Shown here in pieces: positions 43,240 to 52,743 of a stretch of 64,000 bases of DNA; position 1 is the stretch's first letter, and every line of letters begins with the position of its first letter. This stretch comes from Ornithinibacillus sp. 4-3 (lineage in GTDB: Bacteria; Bacillota; Bacilli; Bacillales; Amphibacillaceae): NCBI RefSeq assembly GCF_040958695.1, contig NZ_CP162599.1:1770001-1834000 (forward strand). The letters run 5' to 3'. The notes under the pieces are model-generated. The model made no database searches. It saw nothing but the letters and a program-made list of their open reading frames with translations, and had not been told where the DNA came from. Both the position numbers and the translations under genes were made by a program.

Positions 43240-43455
43240 TTGGAGTAAGAAAGCCGCAAATTAATGCTGATATACTAGTGCGGATGTTGCCCTCGTTACG
43301 TGGCGTACTTAATTCGCATTTCTCTAGCGTTTTTATGCGACTTACGCTTTTCTTTCAGGATATTATCTTAAATGAATAAAACGTAGTATTTTACATACAC
43401 TATCTTCTGATTTAAAAAATGATTCAAGTAAATATTTTTCATCAATAAAAAAAGG
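43240..43455. other. Gene-free GC-rich island
   Basis: No gene. The 43250-43350 stretch is richer in GC than its surroundings and contains GCCGCAAATT (43253) and TGCGGATGT (43279), both of which also occur, on the opposite strand, in the island at 52744-52830. It may be a degenerate copy of a shared repeat or RNA. Confidence 0.35.
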
Positions 43456-43461
43456 GGGTTA

Positions 43462-43485
43462 CATACTATATAGGGGTATAGTATG
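43462..43485. promoter_or_regulatory. CsoR operator upstream of csoR
   Basis: CATACTATA-TAGGGG-TATAGTATG: pseudo-palindrome with the central G tract of CsoR sites, in front of csoR. Confidence 0.85.
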
Positions 43486-43538
43486 ATGTTTTTAGAATTA
43501 AATTAGTTTTAATCCTTGAAATAGAGAGGAGAATTGAA

Positions 43539-43883
43539 ATGGGAAAGACAGCTGAACAAATAAAGTCCATAGATCAAAAGAAAATGTGTTGTATTGAAAA
43601 AGAAGAGTCCAGTACACATATATCAGATGAGCTTCAACGAAAATTAATGAATCGCATGAGCCGGATTGAAGGTCAAGTCAAAGGTGTTAAACGGATGATT
43701 GATCGAAATGTATATTGCGATGATATATTGACACAAATGTCAGCAATACAATCTGCATTGCATTCTGTTTCAAGAGTGCTTCTGGAAAATCATATAAATA
43801 CCTGTGTGATTGAAAAATTAGAGAATAAAGATCCTGAAATTGTCGCTGAGTTTATGACAACTATCTCAAAAATAATGAAATAA
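43539..43883 (+). CDS. csoR: Copper-sensing repressor CsoR
   Basis: A 114-residue four-helix repressor. The copper ligands are present in the order Cys60 (VYCDD), His75 (ALHSV) and Cys89 (NTCVI). This is the CsoR-type C-H-C set rather than the persulfide-sensing CstR set. It has an unusually Cys-containing N-terminal tail (MCCIE). Cu(I) binding releases it from G-tract operators at 43462, 43901, 44212 and probably 48418. Confidence 0.94.
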   Translation: MGKTAEQIKSIDQKKMCCIEKEESSTHISDELQRKLMNRMSRIEGQVKGVKRMIDRNVYCDDILTQMSAIQSALHSVSRVLLENHINTCVIEKLENKDPEIVAEFMTTISKIMK

Positions 43884-43894
43884 AAATTTTTCGC

Positions 43895-43925
43895 TTGACA
43901 ATACCTATCCAGGGTATGGTAATAT
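43895..43925 (+). promoter_or_regulatory. Promoter with CsoR operator upstream of copZ
   Basis: TTGACA (43895-43900) is followed by ATACCTATCCAGGGTAT-GGTAAT, a good match to the CsoR site, ahead of copZ. Confidence 0.8.
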
Positions 43926-43957
43926 GGAAGTGAATTAAAAATTAGGAGGTAATTTAC

Positions 43958-44164
43958 ATGGAAAATATAACACTTAATGTACAAGGAATGTCTTGTGGAC
44001 ACTGCGTGAATTCAATTGAGGGAAGTGTGGGGAAATTGGATGGAGTTGAATCTGTCAAAGTTCATTTAGACAATGGAAAAGTAGATGTAACCTTCAATTC
44101 AGAAAGAGTAAATTTAAAAGAAATTACAGAAGTGATTGAAGAACAAGGTTATGATGTTAATTAA
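43958..44164 (+). CDS. copZ: Copper chaperone CopZ
   Basis: A 68-residue heavy-metal-associated domain with the GMSCGHC Cu(I) loop (Cys13, Cys16). Delivers copper to CopA and to CsoR. Preceded by TAGGAGG. Followed by its own terminator. Confidence 0.95.
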   Translation: MENITLNVQGMSCGHCVNSIEGSVGKLDGVESVKVHLDNGKVDVTFNSERVNLKEITEVIEEQGYDVN

Positions 44165-44171
44165 AATAAGC

Positions 44172-44203
44172 GGTCGTGCTGCTCCAGCACGATCTCTCTT
44201 TTA
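44172..44203 (+). terminator. Terminator between copZ and copA
   Basis: GGTCGTGCT (44172-44180) pairs with AGCACGATC (44186-44194), T/C-rich tail. Confidence 0.75.
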
Positions 44204-44211
44204 ACATTTTT

Positions 44212-44232
44212 AATACCCCTATACAGTATATT
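44212..44232. promoter_or_regulatory. CsoR operator upstream of copA
   Basis: AATACCCCTATACAGTATATT: the reverse complement contains ATACTGTATAGGGGTATT, matching the csoR site. Confidence 0.8.
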
Positions 44233-44246
44233 GAGAGGTGATGATT

Positions 44247-46673
44247 ATGGGCGCACAAAAGGAAATAAATTTACAAATTCAAGGTATGACTTGTGCTGCA
44301 TGTGCCAATAGAATTGAAAAAGGGCTTAATAAGATAGATGGAGTAGAAAATGCGAATGTCAACTTTGCGATAGAAAAAACAAAAATTATTTATGATCCTG
44401 AAAAAACAAATGTACAGGATTTTGAAGATGAAATTGAGAAATTAGGATATCATGTCGCACATGATAAACAAACATTTGATATATCAGGTATGACCTGTGC
44501 TGCATGTGCCAGTAAGATTGAAAAACAATTAAATAAAATGGAAGGCGTTTCTCATGCATCTGTTAACTTTGCTTTAGAAAATGTAGTGGTAGATTATGAC
44601 AAGGGTCAAGTTACTGTTAACGATATGATGGAAGCAGTTAAAAAATTAGGCTACAACTTAAAAGTGCAAGCATCTAAAGAAGAAACAGCTAATAATAAAG
44701 AGGAAGAGATAAAACATCAAACTGGGAAATTTATATTTTCAGCTATTCTAACACTTCCTTTATTGTGGACGATGGTGACACACTTTGAGTTTACATCGTT
44801 TATCTATTCTCCAGATATGCTAATGAATCCATGGGTACAATTAGCATTAGCCGCACCTGTACAATTTATTGTTGGAGCACAATTTTATAAATCTGCCTAT
44901 AAAGCATTGAAAAATGGCAGTGCTAATATGGATGTTCTTGTTGCATTAGGTACATCTGTTGCTTTCTTTTATAGTATTTTTCTAGGCTATGAATGGCAAG
45001 TACAGGGTCAAGTTGGTATGCCAGAGCTATATTTTGAAGCTGCGGCAGTTATTATCACGTTAATTCTTCTTGGAAAACTATTTGAAGTTCGTGCCAAAGG
45101 AAGAACAGGTCAAGCAATACAAAAATTACTAGGGATGCAGGCAAAAACTGCTCGAGTTATAAGAAACGGTGAAGAACAAGAAATTGCGATGGAAGAAGTT
45201 ATTGTTGGAGATACTGTTATTGTACGTCCAGGTGAAAAGATTCCAGTTGACGGTCAGATTATTAAAGGAGAATCGGCAGTTGACGAATCAATGATTACTG
45301 GGGAAAGTATCCCTGTTGATAAAAAATCGGGAGATGTAGCTATCGGTTCTACTATTAATAAAAATGGATTGTTAACCATTGAAGCTACAAAGGTTGGTAA
45401 AGATACAGCCCTTTCTCAAATTGTGAAGGTGGTAGAGGAAGCTCAAGAAAGTAAAGCGGATATTCAGCGTGTAGCTGATCGTGTATCCAGGATCTTTGTT
45501 CCAATTGTTGTAGGTATTGCGCTTATAACTTCGCTTATATGGTATTTCTTTGTTGCACCAGGTGATTTACGTGCTGCCTTAGTTCCTGCAATTACCGTAT
45601 TGGTTATTGCCTGCCCTTGTGCGCTTGGTTTAGCTACTCCAACGTCTGTTATGGCTGGATCAGGAAGAGCAGCAGAGCTAGGAGTTTTATTTAAAGGTGG
45701 AGAATATTTAGAGAATACACGTAATCTAAACACGATTGTGTTAGATAAAACAGGAACGGTAACGAAAGGAGAGCCTGAATTAACAGACGTTCTCCCAGGG
45801 CAAGGTTTTTCAGAAGAAGAAGTACTTACCTTAGTTGCTTCTGCTGAAAATAATTCTGAGCATCCACTTGCAGAAGCTATCGTAAAAGGCGCTAAAGCAA
45901 TGCGCGTTCAAATTAAAGAAACAGATTCTTTTGAAGCAATACCTGGATACGGTATTCAGGCCTCTGTAGATGGAAAAATGATTTTTGTCGGTACAAGAAA
46001 GCTGATGAAACGAGAAAACATTGATGTTTCTTCTGTAGAAGATAGCATGGTTAAACTTGAATCCGACGGAAAAACAGCAATGTTAATTGGATTGGAAAAT
46101 CAACTGGCTGGTGTTATTGCGGTGGCAGATACAGTAAAAGAAACGTCTAAAGCTGCTATTAAGAGAATGCATGAGCAAGGATTAGAAGTTATTATGTTGA
46201 CCGGAGATAATCAACGAACTGCGGATGCGATTGGTAAACAAGTAGGTATTGACCGTGTAATTGCAGAAGTTGTTCCAGAACAAAAAGCAGAAGAAATTAA
46301 AAAACTCCAGTTAGAAGGTAAGAAAGTTGCGATGGTCGGTGATGGTGTCAATGATGCACCAGCACTCGCAGTAGCAGATATCGGAATGGCAATTGGTACA
46401 GGTACAGATGTAGCCATCGAAGCAGCAGATATTACACTTATGCGTGGAGATTTAAATAGTGTGGCAGACAGTGTACAAATCAGTGAAAAAACGATGCGTA
46501 ATATCAAGCAAAATCTATTTTTTGCTTTCTTCTATAATACAGCATCCATTCCAATTGCTGCCGTCGGTTTACTTGCTCCATGGGTTGCTGGAGCAGCAAT
46601 GGCATTTAGCTCCGTGTCTGTTGTCTTAAATGCTTTACGATTACAACGCTTGAAATTAAAAGGAGGCCAGTAA
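44247..46673 (+). CDS. copA: Copper-exporting P1B-type ATPase CopA
   Basis: Start at ATG 44247, 8 bases after GAGAGG. The 808-residue pump has two N-terminal metal-binding domains (CxxC at Cys16/19 and Cys84/87), eight membrane helices, the TGES actuator motif, VIACPCALG in the transmembrane copper site, DKTGT phosphorylation site, SEHPLAEAI and [10 protein letters not shown]. Exports Cu(I). Controlled by CsoR. Confidence 0.97.
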   Translation: MGAQKEINLQIQGMTCAACANRIEKGLNKIDGVENANVNFAIEKTKIIYDPEKTNVQDFEDEIEKLGYHVAHDKQTFDISGMTCAACASKIEKQLNKMEGVSHASVNFALENVVVDYDKGQVTVNDMMEAVKKLGYNLKVQASKEETANNKEEEIKHQTGKFIFSAILTLPLLWTMVTHFEFTSFIYSPDMLMNPWVQLALAAPVQFIVGAQFYKSAYKALKNGSANMDVLVALGTSVAFFYSIFLGYEWQVQGQVGMPELYFEAAAVIITLILLGKLFEVRAKGRTGQAIQKLLGMQAKTARVIRNGEEQEIAMEEVIVGDTVIVRPGEKIPVDGQIIKGESAVDESMITGESIPVDKKSGDVAIGSTINKNGLLTIEATKVGKDTALSQIVKVVEEAQESKADIQRVADRVSRIFVPIVVGIALITSLIWYFFVAPGDLRAALVPAITVLVIACPCALGLATPTSVMAGSGRAAELGVLFKGGEYLENTRNLNTIVLDKTGTVTKGEPELTDVLPGQGFSEEEVLTLVASAENNSEHPLAEAIVKGAKAMRVQIKETDSFEAIPGYGIQASVDGKMIFVGTRKLMKRENIDVSSVEDSMVKLESDGKTAMLIGLENQLAGVIAVADTVKETSKAAIKRMHEQGLEVIMLTGDNQRTADAIGKQVGIDRVIAEVVPEQKAEEIKKLQLEGKKVAMVGDGVNDAPALAVADIGMAIGTGTDVAIEAADITLMRGDLNSVADSVQISEKTMRNIKQNLFFAFFYNTASIPIAAVGLLAPWVAGAAMAFSSVSVVLNALRLQRLKLKGGQ

Positions 46674-46674
46674 T

Positions 46675-47256
46675 ATGTCTATTAAAAAATGGGTTTCCTT
46701 AGGGATCATCTATGTAATAGCAGTTTTTACGGCATTCGGTATTATTACAGGACAGAATCCCTTTGCCAGTAAAGGAATGGAACATAATGAACACGGACAT
46801 GAAGGGATGAATCATTCAGCTGAAGAAATGTCCAGTTCTGGAGAAATCCCTATAGGTCTTAAAGAAGCAGTAGACCCGACATTTGAAATTGGCAGTGAAG
46901 TAATAATTAACGCTGACCACATGCCTGGAATGGATGGTGCTGTTGCGAAAATCTCCGGTGCATTTGATACGACTGTTTATACAGTATCTTATACTACAGA
47001 TGATGGACAAGAAATCGAGAATCATAAGTGGGTGATTCATGAAGAATTGGAAAATCCACAGGCTGCACCACTAGAATCTGGTACAGAAGTTATATTGAAT
47101 ACAGATCATATGGAAGGGATGTACGGTGCTAATGCAGAAATCGAATCAGCTGAAGAAACCACTGTCTATATGATTGATTTTGAAACAACAGATACTGGAG
47201 AAGATGTCCAATACCATAAATGGGTAACAGAGGAAGAATTATTGCCTGTAGAGTAA
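46675..47256 (+). CDS. YdhK/DUF1541-family copper-associated protein
   Basis: A 193-residue protein with an N-terminal membrane anchor or signal (residues 8-25), a Met/His-rich segment (MEHNEHGHEGMNH), then two repeats of about 60 residues (each with INADHMPGMDGAVA-like and HKWV elements). Family members (B. subtilis YdhK) are repeatedly encoded beside copper genes. It starts one base after copA and is probably the extracellular copper-binding partner. Confidence 0.85.
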   Translation: MSIKKWVSLGIIYVIAVFTAFGIITGQNPFASKGMEHNEHGHEGMNHSAEEMSSSGEIPIGLKEAVDPTFEIGSEVIINADHMPGMDGAVAKISGAFDTTVYTVSYTTDDGQEIENHKWVIHEELENPQAAPLESGTEVILNTDHMEGMYGANAEIESAEETTVYMIDFETTDTGEDVQYHKWVTEEELLPVE

Positions 47257-47349
47257 GAGTTATTATGTAAATTCTCTCATAGTACTTGACGAAGTAAATG
47301 GAAATGCAATGAATCATAATATGAAAGCAAATCAAAGGAGGAAGAAAGT

Positions 47350-48018
47350 ATGAATCATAGCCACCATCCCCATAATCATTCAGGTAAATCAGAGGTAAAA
47401 ACAACGGTAACGTATAAAGATGGAAAGATATCTATAACCCTAGAAGATAATACAGGAAAAGTACCAGAACTTGCTTTAGCACATGAAAAAGAAATGCACT
47501 TTATCATGGTGTCCAATAATTTGGAACAATACTATCATTTACATCCGAAAAAAGAGCAGGAAGGCCTTTATACCATTCAACAACCTTTAAAGGATGGAAC
47601 CTATAAAGCTTTCGTTGATATCACGCCAAAAGATAAGGCATATCAGGTAGCTCCCAATACAGTTCAGGTCGGAACTAGTGAAACTGGTAAAGCTGTCTTA
47701 GATCATGACTATGATTGGACCAAAGAAGTGGATGGTAAGACTGTTATTTTAGAGGATGTCAAAGCAGAGGCTGGTAAAGCAGTTCCACTAGATTTTAATA
47801 TGCATGGAGAAACTCCTGAAGCACATTTAGGTGCTTTAGGTCATGTAGTCATTGTGGATGAAGCTGCAGAACACTATATCCATGTTCACCCAGATTCAGA
47901 AGATACAACAAGCTTTCATGCTCTTTTTCCGAAGCAAGGAATGTATAAAATTTGGGCAGAATTTCAATTTGGTGATAAGGTACACACCTATTCATTCATT
48001 ATTGAAGTTAGTAAATAA
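47350..48018 (+). CDS. Histidine-rich copper-operon protein without signal peptide
   Basis: A 222-residue protein beginning MNHSHHPHNHSG, with further His clusters (YYHLHPKK, EAHLGALGHVVIV, YIHVHPDSEDT). Two beta-sandwich-like halves are suggested by alternating strands. No signal peptide or membrane helix is visible, unlike its neighbour. AGGAGGAAG precedes the start. Placed in the copper operon, it may be a cytoplasmic metal buffer; I do not know a named family. Confidence 0.7.
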   Translation: MNHSHHPHNHSGKSEVKTTVTYKDGKISITLEDNTGKVPELALAHEKEMHFIMVSNNLEQYYHLHPKKEQEGLYTIQQPLKDGTYKAFVDITPKDKAYQVAPNTVQVGTSETGKAVLDHDYDWTKEVDGKTVILEDVKAEAGKAVPLDFNMHGETPEAHLGALGHVVIVDEAAEHYIHVHPDSEDTTSFHALFPKQGMYKIWAEFQFGDKVHTYSFIIEVSK

Positions 48019-48054
48019 GTAATGGCATATTACCTGGAGGAGGTAAGTTAATAG

Positions 48055-48333
48055 ATGGCTAAATATAATTTAGAAATCTTTACAAGACCAACTTGTTCAG
48101 ATTGTCAGGACTTGAAAAACTTTTTGGAAGAACATCAAATTCCACATAAACAGTATGATTTAGCAAAGCAACCTGAGAAAGAAAAAGAGTTGAAAAAGAT
48201 AACGGGCAATCGAATCGTTCCTGGCATCGTTTTTTCTCAATCTTCTATGTTAGGTTTAAGGAAAAAAGCTAAAAGTATGACAGGATTTGAGCAAAATAAA
48301 GAAGAAATAAAAAAGCTGTTAGAAATTAGCTAA
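48055..48333 (+). CDS. Glutaredoxin/thioredoxin-like protein
   Basis: A 92-residue thioredoxin-fold protein with redox-active CSDC (Cys14, Cys17), then KKITGNRIVPGIVFS (cis-Pro region). The motif is unlike NrdH/Grx (CPYC) and closest to the Fe-S/unknown Grx-like group. Start after GGAGGAGG. Probably thiol reductant or copper-transfer partner in the operon. A strong terminator follows. Confidence 0.85.
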   Translation: MAKYNLEIFTRPTCSDCQDLKNFLEEHQIPHKQYDLAKQPEKEKELKKITGNRIVPGIVFSQSSMLGLRKKAKSMTGFEQNKEEIKKLLEIS

Positions 48334-48346
48334 TAAAAATAAACAG

Positions 48347-48400
48347 ATTCCATAAAGAAATTTGATAAACATTTTATTTCTTTATGGAATATTGTTTTAC
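48347..48400 (+). terminator. Strong terminator of the copper operon
   Basis: ATTCCATAAAGAAAT pairs perfectly with ATTTCTTTATGGAAT; T-rich tail. Confidence 0.9.
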
Positions 48401-48417
48401 TATTTTAAATACCCTAC

Positions 48418-48441
48418 ATATTGTATATCAGGGGTATAGGG
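48418..48441. promoter_or_regulatory. Fourth CsoR-like box
   Basis: ATATTGTATATCAGGGGTATAG shares TATA-x-AGGGGTATAG with the csoR operator and lies 10-30 bases before the siroheme-protein gene, overlapping its expected promoter. Confidence 0.65.
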
Positions 48442-48450
48442 GGAGTCCAT

Positions 48451-49062
48451 ATGGATAAGAAGATAAAAATCACTGTCAATGGAGGTATCGGATTTGGATC
48501 AAAATTAAATGCCAAACAGCTACTGACCATTTCCAAGTATATGGATGAGAACGAAGAGCTGGAATTAACCACATTTCAACAGCTTTATATAGAAATACCA
48601 GAAAACAATAAAGATGAAATTATAAAGGAATTTGAAAAGGCTGGATTGTCTTGTTATCCGGTAGGAAATTATATCAAGAGCTTGAGAACATGTAACTTCT
48701 GCAAAGGAGAAGAAAGAGAAGGAATGCCTGTAGCAAAAGAACTCAATAAGCGATTTGCCGGCAAACAGGTTCCTTTTACATTAAAGATGGCTTATACAGG
48801 CTGTCCAATTGGATGTGGAGAACCAATGGTGAGTGATATAGGCGTTATGAAGTTTAAAGATCAGTACAATTTATATGTAGGTGGAAAAGGCAAAGGATTT
48901 GATGCAGAAGTTGGTACACTTCTGAAAGAGAACTTAGATCCGAAAGATTTATACGAAATCATAGAGATCATTATTGATAGCTATGCACAGCTAGGCAAGA
49001 AAAGAGAAACATTCTTTAAATTTTGGAGAAGAATTGGGAAAGAACAATTGGTGAATATATAA
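48451..49062 (+). CDS. Small siroheme nitrite/sulfite reductase-like protein
   Basis: Start at ATG 48451 after GGGGGAG. The 203-residue protein has the NIR/SIR ferredoxin-like half domain (LNAKQLLTISKYMDENEELELT) followed by a cysteine cluster CNFC (81/84) and CPIGC (118/122), which would hold a [4Fe-4S] cluster and siroheme. It is far shorter than true NirB or CysI, so it is either a reduced siroheme protein or an electron-transfer relative. It stands under a CsoR-type box. Confidence 0.75.
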   Translation: MDKKIKITVNGGIGFGSKLNAKQLLTISKYMDENEELELTTFQQLYIEIPENNKDEIIKEFEKAGLSCYPVGNYIKSLRTCNFCKGEEREGMPVAKELNKRFAGKQVPFTLKMAYTGCPIGCGEPMVSDIGVMKFKDQYNLYVGGKGKGFDAEVGTLLKENLDPKDLYEIIEIIIDSYAQLGKKRETFFKFWRRIGKEQLVNI

Positions 49063-49114
49063 ATAATGGATTTTTAAGTGCTTTAATACTGGTAACATTG
49101 GAGGTAAAAAAACG

Positions 49115-50533
49115 ATGTCTACACATACAAATACCATTTCACAACCAGATCCTAAACGATGGAAGGCACTGTTTCTGCTATGTTTTGCAAACTTTCTTGT
49201 AATAATGGATGCATCTATTATTCAGATAGCATTACCTTCTATTAAGGAAGCGCTTGGTTATACGCAAGAGAGCTTGCAATGGGTGATGAGTGCTTTTCTT
49301 CTTTTCTTTGGAGGGTTTCTTTTATTAGGGGGAAGATTAGCAGATTTATTTGGTAATCGACGTATATTTAATTTAGGAGTTGTCATTTTAGCTATTTCAT
49401 CTTTATTTGCGGGTTTAGCCTGGAGTGAAATGATTCTGAATATATCCCGTGCGGTTCAAGGTATGGGATCCGCATTAATTGCTCCTGCAGCACTCTCTAT
49501 GGTTATGCAACTGTTTTCTTTTAGTAATAAAGAAAAGGGGAAAGCACTTGCCTTTTGGGGGTTATCTGGTGCAGCTGGTGGAGCATTTGGAATTGTTTTA
49601 GGAGGAGTGCTTACAGGATTCTTTAGCTGGCGCTGGCCGTTGCTTATTTATGTTCCACTTAGTGCTCTTGTTCTTATTTTAAGCCCAATGCTTTTACGAA
49701 AATCTGATCGTATAGTTAAGGGAAATATTGATTATATTGGAGCAGTTTTAGTTACTGCATCCCTTATGTTGATTGTATATGGCATTGTAACAGCAGAACA
49801 CAGTGGGTGGCAGTCATCGAATACAATTATTTCTCTTATCGTTGGTGTAGTCTTGTTTCTCATCTTCTTATTAGTTGAATCGAAAACGAAAGAAGCTCTA
49901 TTACCTTTAAATATATTTAAAACACCTCATTTAGGTATTGGGAATATAGGTGTCTTTTTCGTTCAGGCAGCATGGTTCCCATTGATGTATATGGTTATTC
50001 TTTATTTACAGCAAGTTTTACAATTTTCTCCATCTGCTGGAGCAATGGCCGTATTACCTGTACCTATATTTATGGCATTTTTCATGGTGGTAGTAGCAGA
50101 AAAAGTACTGGCTAAATTCGGGATGAAAATGACAATGATTCTTGGATTTATTATCCTTGGTGCAGGAAATATTTTATTCTCACAATTAGCTACTGTAGAT
50201 GGAACCTATGTAATAAGTGTATTATTTCCTTCGTTTTTTGCAGCACTTGGTAACGCACTGGCTTATTTAGCAGCTACAACTGCTTCTGTATCAGAAGTCG
50301 AATCGGAAAAATCAGGAGTAGCCTCCGGTCTATACAATACTAATTTTCAAATTGGTTCTGCAATCGGTCTTGCAATTATGGTTGCTATCGCTGGTACAAC
50401 TACAAATTCCAGTAATGCTACTTCTGCAGTGACGGCACTGAATGAAGGATTTCAGCAAGCCTTCTTCTGGTCAGGAATTGTGGCATTTATTGGAGCAATA
50501 CTAGCTCTGTTGTTTATGCGTTCTAAAAAGTAG
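49115..50533 (+). CDS. MFS multidrug exporter, DHA2/EmrB family (14 helices)
   Basis: A 472-residue transporter; FLVIMDASIIQIALPSI opens helix 1 and GGRLADLFGNRRIF is the family's motif A between helices 2 and 3. Length and segment count fit the 14-helix DHA2 drug exporters. It follows the siroheme protein by 52 bases with GGAGG before ATG and may share its promoter. Confidence 0.92.
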   Translation: MSTHTNTISQPDPKRWKALFLLCFANFLVIMDASIIQIALPSIKEALGYTQESLQWVMSAFLLFFGGFLLLGGRLADLFGNRRIFNLGVVILAISSLFAGLAWSEMILNISRAVQGMGSALIAPAALSMVMQLFSFSNKEKGKALAFWGLSGAAGGAFGIVLGGVLTGFFSWRWPLLIYVPLSALVLILSPMLLRKSDRIVKGNIDYIGAVLVTASLMLIVYGIVTAEHSGWQSSNTIISLIVGVVLFLIFLLVESKTKEALLPLNIFKTPHLGIGNIGVFFVQAAWFPLMYMVILYLQQVLQFSPSAGAMAVLPVPIFMAFFMVVVAEKVLAKFGMKMTMILGFIILGAGNILFSQLATVDGTYVISVLFPSFFAALGNALAYLAATTASVSEVESEKSGVASGLYNTNFQIGSAIGLAIMVAIAGTTTNSSNATSAVTALNEGFQQAFFWSGIVAFIGAILALLFMRSKK

Positions 50534-50612
50534 AAAGGCTTTATAATACTTTTGATTTAAAGCAGCATATTTAAATATTTGAAACGATTCAAATTAATTT
50601 CGATTTTAATGA

Positions 50613-50655
50613 AATGGCACAAAACTAAGCATTGGTTTTGTGCCATTATTATTTG
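50613..50655 (+). terminator. Rho-independent terminator
   Basis: AATGGCACAAAAC (50613-50625) and its perfect complement (50635-50647), T-rich after. Confidence 0.9.
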
Positions 50656-50684
50656 AGGTGAATTCATTTTTTAATTTTTTATCA

Positions 50685-50722
50685 ACTATCTTGCTTTACA
50701 CTATATTGTAATGTAAGATAGT
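50685..50722. promoter_or_regulatory. Probable PadR operator
   Basis: ACTATCTT (50685-50692) and AAGATAGT (50715-50722), extended inward by TTACA/TGTAA, before the PadR gene. Confidence 0.65.
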
Positions 50723-50753
50723 ATAAACAAAGAAAGAATTTGAGGTGAGAACC

Positions 50754-51095
50754 TTGTCTACGACTAGTCAAATGCTAAAAGGTTTATTAGATGGAAGTTT
50801 ACTTGCATTGATCGCAAAAGGGGAAACTTATGGCTATGAAATTACAGAAAAGTTGAAAGAGCATCACTTTGCTGTCGTAAGTGAAGGGAGTATTTATCCT
50901 GTATTAATGCGATTACAAAAGAACAATTATGTAACAACTGTGCTAAGAAAATCACCAAGTGGGCCGAAAAGAAAATATTATTCTATTACAAAAGAGGGAA
51001 AAGAAGAACTAGAGAGGTTTAAAAAACATTGGAATAAGCTGTCATCTGGTGTATTTTCACTACTAAAAGAAGGAGATGACGAGGATGTTATCTAA
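50754..51095 (+). CDS. PadR-family transcriptional repressor
   Basis: TTG at 50754 is chosen because GAGGTGAG lies 7 bases upstream; the GTG within that site is rejected. The 113-residue protein has YGYEITEKLKEHHFAVVSEGSIYPVLMRLQK and PKRKYYSITKEGKEEL. It overlaps the HAAS membrane gene. Second PadR/HAAS pair in the window. Confidence 0.92.
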   Translation: MSTTSQMLKGLLDGSLLALIAKGETYGYEITEKLKEHHFAVVSEGSIYPVLMRLQKNNYVTTVLRKSPSGPKRKYYSITKEGKEELERFKKHWNKLSSGVFSLLKEGDDEDVI

Positions 51096-51825
51096 GAAAG
51101 CAAATCAATTTATGATTGAATTAAAGATGTATTTGATGTCAAAGGGGAAGAAGGATAAAGAAATTAATGAAATTTTAGATGAATTAGAGGATCATTTAAT
51201 ACAAGCAGAGGCAGAAGGTAAAAGTATTCGAGATATCACTGGAGATTCTCCGCGGGCATATATGAAAAGTGTTGGTCAAGAAATGAGCTTTGATGGAAAA
51301 CAATTCTTAAGTTTAGTTCCTATGACTGCCTTACTATTAATAGCATTTATGGCTTTTACTCCATCTATCCAAGGTGACTTCTCTCTTTCTAAAATAGGTG
51401 TGTGGGGAGCAGTTATTGGAATGGTCCTATCATTTGCTCTCTATGGATTTTTATTCACACGTGTTTTGCCAAAGGTTTTATATTCTAAATGGTTTTATGT
51501 CATCGTTATGATAGCTTATGTAATTTTAACTGGTTTTTTTGTGCTAGTATTTCTATTTGATAAAAACCCATTTTTTGTAGCAACTCCATTACAAAATAAT
51601 CTAATATTAATTGGATGTATTGCTGTTTTTATTATTTGGTCTTTATATGCTAAAACTTGGATAACCATTCTTATCCCATTTATTATGTCAGTAGGACCAA
51701 TGGGTGCTCGCTTTGTTCCTCCAGAAATTAATGAGGATCCAATTTTTATAACGATAGCAATTGTTATCCTTCTCCCGATAACAATTGCTGGATTTTATTT
51801 TCTATACCGAAAGGAAAAAGCATAA
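51085..51825 (+). CDS. HAAS-domain membrane protein
   Basis: Start at ATG 51085, 10 bases after AAGGAG. Residues 1-75 form the HAAS-type domain (NQFMIELKMYLMSKGKKDKEINEIL, then GDSPRAYMKSVGQEM) and the rest has six helices. Overlap with padR suggests joint regulation. Function of the membrane part unknown. Confidence 0.8.
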   Translation: MLSKKANQFMIELKMYLMSKGKKDKEINEILDELEDHLIQAEAEGKSIRDITGDSPRAYMKSVGQEMSFDGKQFLSLVPMTALLLIAFMAFTPSIQGDFSLSKIGVWGAVIGMVLSFALYGFLFTRVLPKVLYSKWFYVIVMIAYVILTGFFVLVFLFDKNPFFVATPLQNNLILIGCIAVFIIWSLYAKTWITILIPFIMSVGPMGARFVPPEINEDPIFITIAIVILLPITIAGFYFLYRKEKA

Positions 51826-51974
51826 AGAGTTAAGACTTTTTGTATTGTTGTTTTCTTAACCAATTTGGAAATTCTAAATCTAATTAGGCAAATTGATGAA
51901 TATGCTGTAAATAAGATATTGAATGTCCAATAACATGGAATTTTGCTAGATGTAAAAAGAAATGGGGGAAAGAA

Positions 51975-52676
51975 ATGGGACAATTTACACAAGCAATATT
52001 AGGGGATAACTTTTCAATTATTGTTATTCGTTTGGTTATTGCCTTAATTTTGTCAGGAATCATTGGCTTTGAAAGAGAATGGAATAATCATTCAGCAGGT
52101 TTTCGTACACATATTCTCGTAGGTATAGGTTCTTGTCTCATGATGCTCTTATCCTTGTATGGATTCTTACATTTTCTAGAAACATATGATAATGTACGAT
52201 TTGATCCTGCACGAATCCCGTCATATGTAATTAGTGGGATTGGATTCCTTGGTGCTGGAACGATTATTGTTTATGGTGGTACTATACGCGGTTTGACGAC
52301 TGCAGCTTCTATATGGGCAGTAGCAGGAGTAGGGCTTGTTGTTGGAGCTGGGATGTATGGGCCAGCACTTGTAGCAACTATTATCATTTTAGTAAGTCTT
52401 GTTCTATTAAATCGAATTGAAAAAGCATTTCAATCCAGAAAAAAGACAACGCGAATTGAAATGGTTGTTGAACAGGAATTGGATGTATCAGAGCTGATAA
52501 AAATACTAGAATCACATCGAATTACGCTAGCAGATTTGGAAGTAGAGAAAATGAATAATCATTTAAGAACCATTTTTATTAAAATAAATAACGTAGAAGA
52601 TAAAAAGCTGTTAGAATTATTTGAAGCCATTTCTAAGCTCGATTCCGTAAATCATGTAGCAAGACTAGTGGGATAG
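51975..52676 (+). CDS. MgtC/SapB-family membrane protein
   Basis: A 233-residue protein: four to five helices with LSGIIGFEREWNNHSAGFRTHILVGIGSCL and GIGFLGAGTII, the family signature, then a C-terminal ACT-like domain (residues 155-233). MgtC proteins act in low-Mg2+ and acid adaptation and modulate F-ATPase in some bacteria. Alone in its transcription unit. Confidence 0.92.
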   Translation: MGQFTQAILGDNFSIIVIRLVIALILSGIIGFEREWNNHSAGFRTHILVGIGSCLMMLLSLYGFLHFLETYDNVRFDPARIPSYVISGIGFLGAGTIIVYGGTIRGLTTAASIWAVAGVGLVVGAGMYGPALVATIIILVSLVLLNRIEKAFQSRKKTTRIEMVVEQELDVSELIKILESHRITLADLEVEKMNNHLRTIFIKINNVEDKKLLELFEAISKLDSVNHVARLVG

Positions 52677-52710
52677 TGAGTGAGACATTTGAAAGATTAA
52701 GAGAGTATTA

Positions 52711-52743
52711 AAAAGCCGCCAGTATCAGGTACTGGCGGCTTCA
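52711..52743 (+). terminator. Terminator of the mgtC-like gene
   Basis: AGCCGCCAGTA pairs with TACTGGCGGCT across a TCAGG loop; a short TT tail only. Confidence 0.75.

Noticed and set aside
43157..43538. Riboswitch upstream of csoR
   Set aside because: No recognised aptamer pattern; the CsoR operator explains the regulation.
45464..46507. Antisense reading frames inside copA
   Set aside because: They mirror the codon bias of copA and have no ribosome sites.
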